Source: Dromiciops gliroides
Lineage: Eukaryota; Chordata; Mammalia; Microbiotheria; Microbiotheriidae
Length of the DNA stretch: 64,000 nt
Assembly: GCF_019393635.1 (NCBI RefSeq)
Contig: NC_057866.1
Span: 6,621,723 to 6,685,722 of the forward strand
Reading direction: 5' to 3'
Shown piece by piece: positions 51,601-60,765 of this stretch. Below the pieces are notes generated by a model, which did no database searches, was not told the origin of the DNA, and was given only the letters and a program-made list of their open reading frames with translations. The number at the start of each line of letters is the position of its first letter. Position 1 is the stretch's first letter. Both the position numbers and the translations under genes were made by a program.

Positions 51601-53307
51601 AGCCCCGGGCCACAGTGGCCTCCCGTGGGGCCTGTTGTAGTGGGGACTGTAGGATCAGAAAGCTCTTGGAGACTGTTTGAACCCTGACAGCGAGAGCTCA
51701 GAACGAAATGGATGAGCAGGCAAGTCGCTGCAGCATGGGCCCAGAGCATGTGCCCCTGCCCCAGGGTTCAGGGTGATTGAAATGAAGGCGTTAGGTCACA
51801 TGCTCATGGAGCAGGGTTAGATCACCCTTGACCACATGTCGAGGAGGGGGAGCGTTTTCTTAGCGTACGGCTATGATGCAACACAAGCCTGACAGACCAC
51901 ACCCTTCATGCCTGTCTGCTCTGGGGGAGCTTCCTTGGCCATCCCTGAGAAAATTCACATTTGTCATCAAGGGTCAGGGGCCTGAACCCCCATCACTGCT
52001 GGAGAAGAGCCCCCAGTCTCTTGTGCCTGATGGGGTCCACACCCCCAGCTTGCACCCATTTTGTGTGGGACACAGTGCAAAAATTGTCATTGCCATTTTA
52101 CAGATGAGGGCACTGAGCCTTTGCTGGAGCCAGGAAGGGTCAGGGGCTGGTTCCAGATCCAGTACAAAGTGTCTCCCTAGGAGAAGAGGCTGTGATGTCC
52201 TTGTGATGTCATGTTCCAGATCCAGTACAAAGTGTCTCCCTAGGAGAAGAGGCTGTGATGTCCTTAGGACATACACCTGGGGAAGGGCCCACCTCCCTTG
52301 GGCCTTTGGGAGCTTTAACCTGCCCCATCCAGCCCTCACGGTCAGGAGGCTCAGAGGGCAGTCCATGGCACAGTCCTGAGCTGCACTGACCCCCTGTGGT
52401 GCATCCATAGCACGGTCCGGGTGACATCAGACAGTGGGATGGACCCTAGGACTCCATTGCTAGGTGGTCAGGTGGTGTCTGAGGCAGTGTGTTGACCTGC
52501 CAGAGGGTGTGTGGCCTAGGCCCGTCTTCAGGTATCTCCCCAGAGAAACTGAGTCGAGGGATCCCTTCATTGGGTACAGATGGAGAAATAGGAGGGTGGT
52601 TAGGACCACTCAAAAATGTGATGCGTTTTCTCACCCGGCCCATACTGGAAATAGAATGTCAAGGAAACACTCTGGGCTTTGTGCTAGAGGCCAGTGCTTG
52701 TCACTCAGAGCCTCGATGCTGGGCAGGAGCCATGAAGCCTGTCCTCGTGCCACACCCTTGGAGGGACCACAGGAAGGCATCAAGCACATTTCAGGCTGCT
52801 TTGCAGCTGGCACGTGTCAATGTACAGAGCAGTGGTGTTACTGAAGCAGCCCACAGGGATTAGGCCCCAAGGCAGCCTTCTCACTGTGCCACATAAGACT
52901 GCTGGGCCAGCCAGCCATTTTCTTTTTCTTTCTTTCTTCATTTCTTTCATTCTTTCTTTCTTTTTGAGGCAGTTGGGGTTAAGTGACTTCCCCAGGGTCA
53001 CACAGCTAGTAAGTGTCAAATGTCTGAGGCCAGATTTGAACTCAGGTACTCCTGACTCCAGGGCCGGTGCTCTATCCACTGTGCCACCCAGCTGCCCCTA
53101 GCCAGCCATTTTTAACGAAAAACACTTGAGGCATTGCTTGGGGCATCCAACAGAACACTCTCATTGTCATAGAATGGCTGGTTTTAGTAATGGTAAGGGT
53201 CATTGAGGATTAAACCCTGAAACCCTGTTTTCTCTCTTTCAGTTTTTATAACACCACAGACTGTCCTTCGGATAAACACCGTGGAGATTGCTCCAAGTTT
53301 GTCGTGA
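39549..53307 (+). CDS. MRPL21: Mitochondrial ribosomal protein L21 (uL21m), 7 exons, complete
   Basis: Exons 39549-39681, 42002-42059, 43087-43172, 45065-45228, 50356-50408, 50807-50910 and 53243-53307 total 663 nt, in frame, encoding 220 residues (human about 205-209). The product is a nuclear-encoded protein of the mitochondrial large ribosomal subunit. The first 45 or so residues ([20 protein letters not shown]...) are Arg/Ala-rich without acidic residues, as expected of a mitochondrial presequence. The core matches human: [74 protein letters not shown] and TPQTVLRIN. All introns are GT-AG. Intron 4 (5.1 kb) is the largest. Introns carry MIR, WSINE, MAR1, L1 and L2 insertions but no exon is disrupted. 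The start follows the divergent promoter shared with IGHMBP2. Confidence 0.97.
40290..40425 (-). repeat. MIR, reversed, in MRPL21 intron 1
   Basis: 'aggatttgaactcaggtcct' followed by 'ccaatgcagcttctttccac' is the reversed head of MIR. Confidence 0.65.
41489..41636 (+). repeat. Full WSINE1-type SINE in MRPL21 intron 1
   Basis: gggggcagctaggtggcgca start, poly(A) tail, perfect 12-bp duplication aagtgatgacaa (41477-41488; 41637-41648). Confidence 0.94.
42002..42059 (+). CDS. MRPL21: MRPL21 exon 2
   Basis: Acceptor tttcttcttttcag, donor AGAAAG|GTAAAG. Encodes [19 protein letters not shown], aligning loosely with human SRRFNSQSTSYLPG around SQSTS. Confidence 0.88.
42841..43001 (-). repeat. WSINE1-type SINE, reversed, in MRPL21 intron 2
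   Basis: Reversed copy ending 'cgccacctagctgcccc'. Near-perfect duplication tctaaatttt / tctaaactttt flanks it. Its right end lies only about 85 bp before the exon 3 acceptor. Confidence 0.9.
43087..43172 (+). CDS. MRPL21: MRPL21 exon 3
   Basis: Acceptor ttgtccacag, donor CACCGAG|GTAAGT. Encodes [18 protein letters not shown] and a Glu-rich segment, matching human VPKTSLSSPPWPEVVLP. Confidence 0.94.
44360..44545 (-). repeat. MIR, reversed, in MRPL21 intron 3
   Basis: 'acagttgaagaaacaggcag', 'gaagtgacttatccagggtc', 'gaatttgaactgggctcctg' in reversed MIR order. Confidence 0.7.
44690..44910 (+). repeat. MIR CORE-SINE in MRPL21 intron 3
   Basis: Head 'ggtgtagtgcccagagcacc', then 'ggcaagtcactttacctcac', 'gattccttatctgtgaaatg' and CORE 'ctcccagggcagttgtgatg'. 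Ends about 150 bp before exon 4. Confidence 0.8.
45065..45228 (+). CDS. MRPL21: MRPL21 exon 4
   Basis: Acceptor gttccttttag, donor GAGAAG|GTGAGG, phase 0. Encodes the most conserved core: [18 protein letters not shown], then [18 protein letters not shown] and CGERIRMEK. Confidence 0.97.
46790..47655 (+). repeat. LINE L2 fragments in MRPL21 intron 4
   Basis: C/T-rich L2-type blocks such as 'tctctaactcctcagtcttc' and 'agtgggttgtcctgccccgagc', and a second block at 47,380-47,650. Old and patchy. Confidence 0.5.
47791..48004 (-). repeat. MAR1 SINE, reversed, in MRPL21 intron 4
   Basis: 'ggggttttcctggcaaagat', 'gcatttgccatttcctcttc' and the reversed tRNA-like head. Perfect 12-bp duplication aaaagtaaaact at 47779-47790 and 48005-48016. 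Confidence 0.92.
48620..48722 (+). repeat. Truncated WSINE/MIR-type SINE abutting L1
   Basis: 'gaggcagcaagggggcgcagc' head, ends abruptly at 'ctgggcaagc', where L1 sequence begins. Confidence 0.75.
48720..49075 (+). repeat. LINE-1 ORF2 3' fragment in MRPL21 intron 4
   Basis: 'cttttgcacaagtaaaatta', 'gtttctctgataaaagtttca', and 'gccattccccaataagagaa' match the same blocks in the L1s at 9,120 and 58,230. Confidence 0.82.
49095..49265 (+). repeat. RTE-mobilised tRNA-type SINE, second copy
   Basis: Aligned with 1-290 over 'cacagccctccctcact', 'tcggtgcaaggcatgacctc' and 'cccgatgtcctgg'. Confidence 0.6.
49545..49770 (+). repeat. LINE L2 3' end in MRPL21 intron 4
   Basis: Ends 'gtccggcacatagtaggtgc' + 'ttaataaatgct', the L2 3' terminus. 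Confidence 0.7.
50356..50408 (+). CDS. MRPL21: MRPL21 exon 5
   Basis: Acceptor cttctccag, donor CTTGG|GTAAGC. Encodes [18 protein letters not shown], matching human VLLVGADNFTLLGKPLLG. Confidence 0.96.
50807..50910 (+). CDS. MRPL21: MRPL21 exon 6
   Basis: Acceptor ttgcatcatag, donor AAGAAAG|GTAAAT. Encodes [18 protein letters not shown], then [16 protein letters not shown], a basic rRNA-binding-type tail. Confidence 0.96.
52151..52265 (+). repeat. Perfect 63-bp-period tandem duplication in MRPL21 intron 6
   Basis: 52,151-52,202 and 52,214-52,265 are identical over 52 bp (start ttccagatccagtacaaagt), separated by 11 bp that itself echoes the unit end (gtgatgtc). Confidence 0.97.
52922..53099 (-). 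repeat. WSINE1-type SINE, reversed, in MRPL21 intron 6
   Basis: Long T/C-rich tail then reversed SINE ending 'gtgccacccagctgcccct'. Perfect 13-bp duplication agccagccatttt (52909-52921; 53100-53112). About 140 bp upstream of exon 7. Confidence 0.93.
53243..53307 (+). CDS. MRPL21: MRPL21 exon 7 (C-terminus and stop)
   Basis: Acceptor ttctctctttcag; encodes [18 protein letters not shown], then SLS and TGA. Human ends [19 protein letters not shown]. Confidence 0.95.
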
Positions 53308-53337
53308 TTGTTCAGCTGCTACTTACCTAAGTGTGAA

Positions 53338-53343
53338 AATAAA
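53338..53343 (+). promoter_or_regulatory. MRPL21: Polyadenylation signal of MRPL21
   Basis: AATAAA 31 nt after the stop codon, followed by a GT-rich stretch (tgtgggttgggttgtttttt), a textbook cleavage context giving a very short 3' UTR. Confidence 0.8.
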
Positions 53344-53509
53344 ATGTGGGTTGGGTTGTTTTTTTTAACAAGGACTAGTTTTATGTCTTCTTAATATTAA
53401 GCTATTTGTGCATCACTGTCATTGTTTTTATGATTCTGTACAATAACGTCTTTCATGCTAACTAGCCCAGTTAGTCAGACATAGGGATCCCTGGTTTGTC
53501 CGGAGATTT

Positions 53510-54640
53510 CAGGGTCATGTGAGCAACAAGATGGAGGACTAGACGTTTTCTCTGGTAGCCACAACTTCTCCAGAAAAGAAATTAGGCATCAGAGAGAAAA
53601 CAGCTGCAGCTGTCTCCGTGGTCTCAGGCAACCCAGCATCCAAAAGATGCTCGCTCAGCACCCCTCCCCCACAGCCCAGGCTTACGGCAGTGCCCACCCT
53701 GACACCTGGTCCACCCTCCCTCTTCCCAGGGCCATGGAGGCCCCAGCTCCAGAGAACAAAGAAACAACCCCTAACCTGAAGGAAAGAGCGCAGAATCCAG
53801 CAGGAGCTGGTTGTCACTTGAGACAGAGCCCTAGGCTGGCACCCCAGGAATTGCCTGGCACAGAAGGGAGCTAAGATGCTTTGAGATCCAACGAGGAAGG
53901 AAACCACCACCTGCGGAGAAGGGATCAGACAGTGAAGTGGGGCAAGAGAAGACATTACCAAAGATCTTGGGAAGAAGAAAATTTAGGGCCTTTGAACATA
54001 AGCGGATAAATCTACAGGGAAAACACCAACCAAAGAAAAAAATGACCTTAAGTTGTAGTGAAAAGCTCAGGCATCTGTGAACCAATAGTACAAAGCACAA
54101 GGAGGTCCTCCAACGCTCGATGGGAAGACCTGTGGAGTGGGAGAACATAGAATCACAACCTGCCATTCCTGAGTGGTTCAAAAGAGGAATGATGAGAGCA
54201 AGAATTGATGGCCTGCACAGCAGAGAGAATGGCTAGCCCTGCTAGAGAAATGAGAGCAATGTGTGGGGAATGCAAATCCACAGATGTGAAGGACAATCTA
54301 GACGAAAGAGAAGCAAAGGAAAATGCTCACTATGCAAGCAAAATATGCCAACCTCAAGGATGGGATCCATAGAAACAAACTGGCATCCATAGGCATCCTA
54401 GAAGAACACGACGCAGGAAATAATAGAGCTGCCCCCAAAATGAAATCCTAGTGGAAAGAATTCACAGGCCGCCACCAGAAAAACAACCCAGTGCAGCAAA
54501 CTGTTAAGATTCATTGTGGCTAAACATGTCCTGTAAATGATCAAGAGAAAGACTTTCAAACACAAAGGAAAGGAAATTCAAGTGATGCAAGAAATTCTGT
54601 AAGAGCAAATGGAAAACCGTTCCTAAGAGCACTAAAGCCC
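53510..54640 (+). repeat. LINE-1 5' UTR and ORF1-like remnant
   Basis: Opens with 'gagcaacaagatggaggact', typical of L1 5' ends. Near 54,460-54,600 decayed coding reads RIHRPPPE, then LRFIVAKH and TFKHKGKEIQ, which resemble the ORF1 RNA-binding domain (KEKILKAAR, TYKGKEIQ). The reverse-transcriptase part does not follow, so it is either 3'-truncated or a half-L1. Many stops. Confidence 0.6.
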
Positions 54641-55300
54641 AGGAGTGACAATGGGGCAAATGAAGAAAGATAATTAGTGATTCAAGGATAATGAGGGGTT
54701 TGAAATACTTTCAGAAAGAAAACCAACTCGAGATGATTTGCTTCTTGGACCCCCCCCCAAAAAAAAAAAATGAGAAGTGAGTAAATGTAGCAGCCAAGGA
54801 CAACAATAGCAACAGACTGGCAGCAGAAACCAGGAAGAGACTCTCTCCATGTGTACACAAGAAGACGGGGGTGAAGGTTATCTGATAGATCGGACAGTGA
54901 AGAGGCAGATAGTTCATCATAAACGGAACTTGGCAACACTCGCTCCACCTCCAAGGGAATCAGTTTTTTCATTGTTTTTGTGGGACTACATTGCACCATG
55001 AGAGAGTACGTGAAGCGGGGGGGGGGGGGGGGGGGGCAGCGAGGAGGGAATGCAAGGGGAGAGAGTGATAAGCCAGGATCAAATCAAAAAGACTAGCAAT
55101 CAGGGCTAAAAAATACTGTTTGTAAGGTGGAGTGTCTCTGGGAGGGGAAAGGAGAGAAACAGGATACTGTGTAAAAAACAAGATAGCAATAACGATGTAT
55201 TAGAAAGAAAAAGAGACTCCCTGAACTAGAGACAACAATTCAAGAAAGAGAAGAAAGATGCCTGCCTCTTCCAGGCTTGGAGTCATGTTCCTTGGGGGAC
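54641..55300. other. Unassigned sequence with a poly(G) tract
   Basis: Possible continuation of the L1-like element. Contains a run of about 20 G at 55,018-55,036. No gene seen. Confidence 0.45.
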
Positions 55301-55309
55301 TAACAGGCA

Positions 55310-55490
55310 GCAAGTGGTGTGGTGGAGAGAGTGCTGGGCCTGGAGTCAGGAAGACCTGAGTTCAGATCCTGTGTCCCCGGACAAGTCACTTAACCATTGT
55401 CTGCTTCTATTGTGAGATGGGGCGGGATCACTGCAGCTTCCTCACAGAGCTGTGAGAATTAAATGAGATCAATGGCAAAGCCCTTAGCAC
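55310..55490 (+). repeat. MIR CORE-SINE
   Basis: 'ggtgtggtggagagagtgct', 'gtcaggaagacctgagttca' head, then 'cctcacagagctgtgagaat' CORE. Confidence 0.78.
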
Positions 55491-55656
55491 ATTGCCTGCC
55501 ACATAGTAGCCACTTAATAAGTGCCTATTCGACCTGGCAAGTGTCTTCCACAGAGTCCTAATGGCTCTGCCATTTAACTAAGTGTAGAGGCTGGCCTCTG
55601 TCTACCAGTCTGGTTTATGACAAGACCTGGAGCCCAGCAGAGTAGGAGAAAGCTGG
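55491..55656 (+). repeat. Duplicated segment, copy 1
   Basis: About 165 bp (attgcctgccacatagtagc ... agtaggagaaagctgg) recurring at 57,001-57,155 in the same orientation with roughly 90% identity outside a short deletion. It extends past the recognisable SINE/L2 tail. Confidence 0.85.
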
Positions 55657-56124
55657 GTGACCAGCCGGTGAACCCTGAAAGTCGTTGCCTGCTGGAGGAG
55701 TTAACAGTAGTGTTGAATGTTTTTCTGCTATCACTAAAATTTTGCTTTACTCAAAGGGTGTGTGTGTGTAAATGATACAGACATAGCCAGTCACTGTTCA
55801 CTAGTGAATATGAAATTTTAGAAGGCACAAATTTTTCCTTTCACGTGTTTCCTGACGCCAGGTAATGCTTTCAGTGAATAACCAGGAGCTGCCATTCTGG
55901 GCAAAGGTAAAGCCATGCTCCCTGGCCCAGCCTCCTGCAGCTTTTTGTCCTGAGCACTGCTGGCTGCTAGCCACGGTTTGTTTGTACCTTTGCCCAACAT
56001 TGTCACCTGCCCACTCTGTGACCATAAAACAGCCTCTGTACCTGCTCAGGCAGGATCCTCATTTCTCAGAAGCACATCTGATTGCCAGTCAGAGCAATGA
56101 CCAAAGCCTTGGGTCTGTCAGGTT

Positions 56125-56345
56125 CCTTTCTTCAAGATTCAGCTTAAATCCCTCCTGCAAGAGACCTTTACCACCGTCCCTTCCCACCCAGTGCTAGTGC
56201 CTTCCCTCTGAGACCACCCTCCATTTAGACTCTTATTTCAGAGGTACTGATATGTGTCCCCCATTTGAATGTGATCTCCTTGAGGGCAGGGACAGTGTTT
56301 TTGCCTTTCTTTCTATCCCTGGTGCTTAGCACAGGTACAGGTAGA
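56125..56345 (+). repeat. LINE L2 3' end
   Basis: 'aagattcagcttaaatccct', 'ctccttgagggcagggacag' and 'ccctggtgcttagcacagg' are L2 3' blocks. Confidence 0.75.
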
Positions 56346-56373
56346 CAAGTAAGCACTTTAGAAATGCGTGCTG

Positions 56374-56523
56374 GGGCAGCTAGGTGGTGCAGTGGATAAA
56401 GCACTGGCCCTGGAATCAGGAGTACCTGAGTTCAAATCCGGCCTCAGACACTTAACACTTACTAGCTGTGTGACCCTGGGCAAGTCACTTAATCCCAATT
56501 GCCTTACCGAAAAGAAAAAAAAA
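56374..56523 (+). repeat. Full WSINE1-type SINE
   Basis: gggcagctaggtggtgcagt start; perfect 14-bp duplication agaaatgcgtgctg (56360-56373; 56524-56537). It landed in the L2 tail. Confidence 0.95.
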
Positions 56524-56564
56524 AGAAATGCGTGCTGACTGTGGCATAGAAGAAAAAAGGGTCA

Positions 56565-56800
56565 GAAGGACCAGGAAGTAAAGATGGTAAAATGCCAAAG
56601 GGAGGACTTTAGATTTGATCCTGGAGATTATGGGGCACTGCAGAGTTAACTGAGGCAGGGGATAAAAGGGTCAGACCTCCCTTCTGGAGGAATTACTTTG
56701 TCACCTGGGCTGGAGCAGGGAAACGAAGCAGGGAGGCTGGTCTTGCAGGAATCCAAGGCTAGGATGAAGGCCTGCACCAGGGTGGTAGCAGTGTGAATCA
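56565..56800 (+). repeat. Ancient dispersed repeat, same family as 3,920-4,375
   Basis: 'gggtcagacctcccttctgg', 'aggaattactttgtcacctg', 'gatgaaggcctgcaccaggg' parallel the first copy block by block. Confidence 0.5.
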
Positions 56801-57000
56801 GGTCTAAGGGAGACATGGAAGGCAGGAATGAAATTTGGCAACAGATTGGATGTGGGGGGGTGAGTTTGAAGGAGGAGTTGACTTCAAAGTTGGGAGCCTG
56901 GGTGAGGTGCCCTTAATGAGGATTGGGGTGAATGGTAATGAGCTTTTGGGCATGCTAAGTCTCAGGTGCTTTGAGGACACCCCAAAATTGCAAAGTGCAC

Positions 57001-57155
57001 ATTGCCTGGCACATAGTAGCCACTTAATAAGGGCCTATTCTGCCTGACAGGTGTCTTCCACAGAGTCCTAATGGCCTTGCCACTTAACTAAGTGTAGAGG
57101 CTGGCCTCTGTCTCCCAGTCTGGTTTATGACAAGGCATAGTAGGAGAAAGCTGGA
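57001..57155 (+). repeat. Duplicated segment, copy 2
   Basis: Direct repeat of 55,491-55,656, shifted by about 1.5 kb; includes 'gtgtcttccacagagtccta' and 'agtgtagaggctggcctctg' unchanged. Confidence 0.85.
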
Positions 57156-57344
57156 CAAAAGGCAGTTAGTGACCCATAATTAAACCTCAGGGTAGGGATT
57201 AGGGCCAGATCAATGGATCTCAGAAGCAGCTACATAGAGATAGTAACTGCAAGGAGCAATTCCAGGTGAATAAAGAAGTCAGATTTGCAGAGGGTTTAGA
57301 AAGGAAAGGAGTTGAGGTGGAGGCACCAAATAGAGGTCACCTTT

Positions 57345-57522
57345 TTTTTTTTTAGTGAGGCAATTGGGGTTAAGTGACTTGCCCAGGGTCACACAGCTAG
57401 TAAGTGTTAAGTGTCTGAGGCCGGATTTGGACTCAGGTCCCCCTGAATCCAGGGCCAGACACTTGACACTTACTAGCTGTGTGACCCTGGGCAAGTCACT
57501 TAACCCTCATTGCCCCACCAAA
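57345..57522. repeat. Inverted pair of WSINE1 3' halves (foldback)
   Basis: A reversed SINE 3' half (57,360-57,418) is followed by a forward 3' half (57,458-57,516). The two 59-nt arms pair at 56 positions with a loop of about 39 nt. A poly(T) run precedes the left arm and the right arm runs straight into L1. Confidence 0.92.
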
Positions 57523-59408
57523 ATAATTAGACAATATAAAATACTTGGGAGTTTACCTGCCAAGCCAAACTTGGGAACTATATGAATACAATTACAAAAC
57601 ACTTCACATAAATAAAGTCAGATATAAACAACTGAAAAATATTATTTGCTCATAGGTAGGCTGAGCCCATAAACATGACAATTTTACCTAAATTGATTTA
57701 CTAATTAAGTGCCATACCAAACTACCAAAAACTTATTTTGTAGAGAAAACACTTGGTCTGAAAGAACAAAAGGTCATGAATAACAAAGGAATCAATGGAA
57801 AAAAATATGAAGGAAGGTGACCTAGACATACCAGATTTCAAACTGTACTATAAAGTGGTAATCACCCAAAAAATCTGGTACCAGCTAAGAAATAGGATGG
57901 TGGATCTATATAATACACTGTAGTAAGTGACCATAGTAATCTAGTGTTCGATAACACCAAAGAACCAAGCTTTTGGATCAAGAACTCACTATTTGACAAA
58001 AATTACTGGGAAAACTGGAAAGCAATTCAGCATAAACTAGATATAAACTAACATCCCACACCGCTTACCAAGATAAGGTCCAAATGGGTACATGATTTAG
58101 ATATACAGAGTGATATCATAAGGAAATTAATGGAGCCTGTCAGATCTGTGGATAAGGGAAGAATTTATGACCAAATGAGATAGCATTACAGGATGTAAAA
58201 TGGATAACTGATTACATTAAGTTAAAAAGGTTTGGCACAAGTAAAACAAATGCAGCCAAGATTAGAAGAAAAGCAGAAAATGGGAGAAGGGATAGGATTT
58301 TGCAGCAAGTTTCTCTGATAAAGACTTCTCAAGTATATGGAGATCCGAGTCAAATTTATAAGAATACAAGTCATTCCCCACTTGATAAATGGTCAAAGGA
58401 TATGAACAGGCAGAAATCAAAGTTATGTATACTCATATGAAAAAAATGTCCTAAATCACTATTGACTAGAGAAATACACATTAAAACAACTCTGAGGTAC
58501 CGTTTCAGACCTATCAGATTGGCTAATATGACAAGAAAGGAAAATTATAAATGTTGGAGGGCATGTGTGAAAATTGGGACACTAATGCACTCCTGATGGA
58601 GTTGTGAACTGATCCAACCATTCTGGAGAGCAATTTGGATCCATGACCAGAGAGCTATAAAACTGTGCCTGACCTTTGACTGAGCAAGACCACTACTAGG
58701 TCTGTATCCCAGAGAAGTTTAAAAAAAAAAAAAAAGGAAAAAGACCTATCTGTACAAAATTAGTAATTGCAGCTCTTGTGGTGGCAAAAAATTGGAAATT
58801 GAAGGGATGCTCATCAATTGAAGAATGGCTGAACAACTTGTGGTATATGGTTGTGATGGATTATTATTATGCTATTAAGAAAGGATGAGCAGATAATTTC
58901 AGAAAAACCCAAAACAACTTACATGAACTGATGCAAATTGAATCAAGCAGAACCAGGAAGACATTTTACACAATAATAGCAATACCATATGATGATGATC
59001 AGCTGTGAATGACTTAGTCCTTCTCAGCAATACAGTGATCCCAGACAATGCCAAAGGACTTTTTTTTTTTCCAAAGGACTTATGATGAAAAATGCTATTG
59101 GCCTCTGGAGAAAGAACTGATGGAGTCTGAATGCAGAATGAAGCGTACTTTTTTTTTTAACTTTATTTTTCTAGTTTGTTTTTGGTCCATGTCTTCTTTT
59201 ACAACATGGCTAAAATGGAAATATGTTTTGCGTGACCATATATATATATACATAAGTTATATCAAATTGCTTGCCTTCCCAAGGAGTGAAGGGAAGGAAA
59301 GAAAGGAGAGACTTTGGAAATGGATTTTTTTTTATTGAATGCTAAAAATTGTTTTTACATGTAATCAGGAAAAAATAAAATATAAACATTTTCCCAAAAA
59401 AAAATTTT
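57523..59408 (+). repeat. LINE-1 ORF2 3' half and 3' UTR
   Basis: Same ORF2 blocks as at 4,378 and 8,476 ('acttgggagtttacctgcca', 'gctcataggtaggctgagcc'), continuing to the ORF2 end and a 3' UTR with poly(A) at about 59,395-59,405. Longest L1 piece in the window, decayed with many stops. Confidence 0.88.
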
Positions 59409-59689
59409 AGTGTGTTAGAATTTTATTCATATTCCTAGGAGCATGGATCTCAAGGTAGAAGGAAACTGAGTTCATGTAACCCAACATGCTCATTATTTTG
59501 AATATAAGGAAACAGAACAAGAGAGGGGAAGTGACTTGCTCAGGGTCACACAGGATCAATCCACAAATATCTTCTGGGTGCCTAATAATTCACTGTTTGA
59601 TCCTGAGTTTCCTCATCTGTAAAGTAGAACTCTGCCAGGAGATGGGAAGCTCAAGTGAACAAGGTAGATGAGGCAGTTTAGAGAGCTGA

Positions 59690-60680
59690 GACATCCCAGC
59701 CAAATTAGTGATAATTCATATAGTACTTTAAGATCTTCAAAGCACTTTACCTATGTTGATTTATTTAATCCTTACAAGAATCCTATAAGAGAGACACTCG
59801 TTTTTGTTTTGTTTTTGTTTTTTTATATAAGGTATTTTATTTTTTCCGTTACATGTAAAGATAGTTCTCAACCTTTGTTTATACAAGCTTTACAATTTCA
59901 GATTTTTCTCCCTCCCTCCCCTCCCTCCCTCCTCCCCTAGACAGCAGGTAGTCTGATATAGGTTATAGCTATATATTTATATATCTATATACATATAGAT
60001 ATAGATATATACACACATATGTATATACACATAATAACATTAATCCTATTTCTGCATTAGTCCTGTTATAAGAGAAAAAATCAGAGCAATGATGAAAAAC
60101 CTCAAAAGAGAAAAAAAACCAATAACACCAAAACCAAAAGAAATAGTATGGTTCATTCAGCATCTATACTCCACAGTTCTTTTTTTTTTTTTTTCTTGGA
60201 TTTGGAGATCCTCTTCTATCATGAGTTCCCTGGAACTCTTCTGTGCCATTGCATTGGTGAGAAGAATATAGTCCATCACAGTAGATCAACACTCAATGTT
60301 GATGATACTCTGTACAATGTTCTTCTGGTTCTGCTCATCTCACTCATCATCAGCTCATGCAAGACCCTCCAGGTTTCTCTGAACTCCTCCTGCTCATCAT
60401 TTCTTACAGCACAATAGTATTCCATTGTATTCATATACCACAATTTGTCCAGCCATTCCCCAATTGATGGGCATCCCCTCAAATTCCAATTCCTTGCCAC
60501 CACGTAAAGAGCAGCTATAAATATTTTTGTACATGTGGGTCCCTTTCCCCTTTCCATGATTTCTTTGGGAAAAAGACCTAAAAGTGGTATTGCTGGGTCA
60601 AAGGGTATGCACAGCTTTATCGCCCTTTGGGCATAATTCCAAATTGGAGAGAGACACTCTTGATAAGAAACTGAGGTAAG
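59690..60680 (-). repeat. MIR, reversed, split by an L1 insertion
   Basis: Left part 59,690-59,799 ('caaagcactttacctatgtt', 'aatccttacaagaatcct') and right part 60,648-60,680 ('cttgataagaaactgaggta') join across the L1. Confidence 0.7.
59800..60647 (-). repeat. LINE-1 3' end, reversed, 5'-truncated
   Basis: 848 bp; poly(T)-rich left end is the L1 3' end. Perfect 12-bp duplication agagagacactc at 59788-59799 and 60648-60659. Less decayed than the other L1 pieces: a minus-strand frame reads PFDPAIPLLGLFPKEI and WNYAQRAIKLCIPF, ORF2 C-terminal signatures. Confidence 0.92.
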
Positions 60681-60681
60681 C

Positions 60682-60765
60682 GGAAGTGGTGGCACACATC
60701 TGTCATCCCCGCCACTGGGAAGGCTGAGACTGGTAGATTGTGCTACAGAATTCCTCAGCCCACAG
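60682..60765 (+). repeat. 7SL RNA-derived fragment
   Basis: 'gcggaagtggtggcacacat', 'ctgtcatccccgccactggg' and 'aaggctgagactggtagat' align in order with the 5' domain of 7SL RNA (GGTGGCGCGTGCCTGTAGTCCCAGC..., GGAGGCTGAGGCTGGAGGAT), about 70% by eye. The SRP S domain is absent, so it is a truncated retro-pseudogene or 7SL-derived SINE. Confidence 0.65.
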
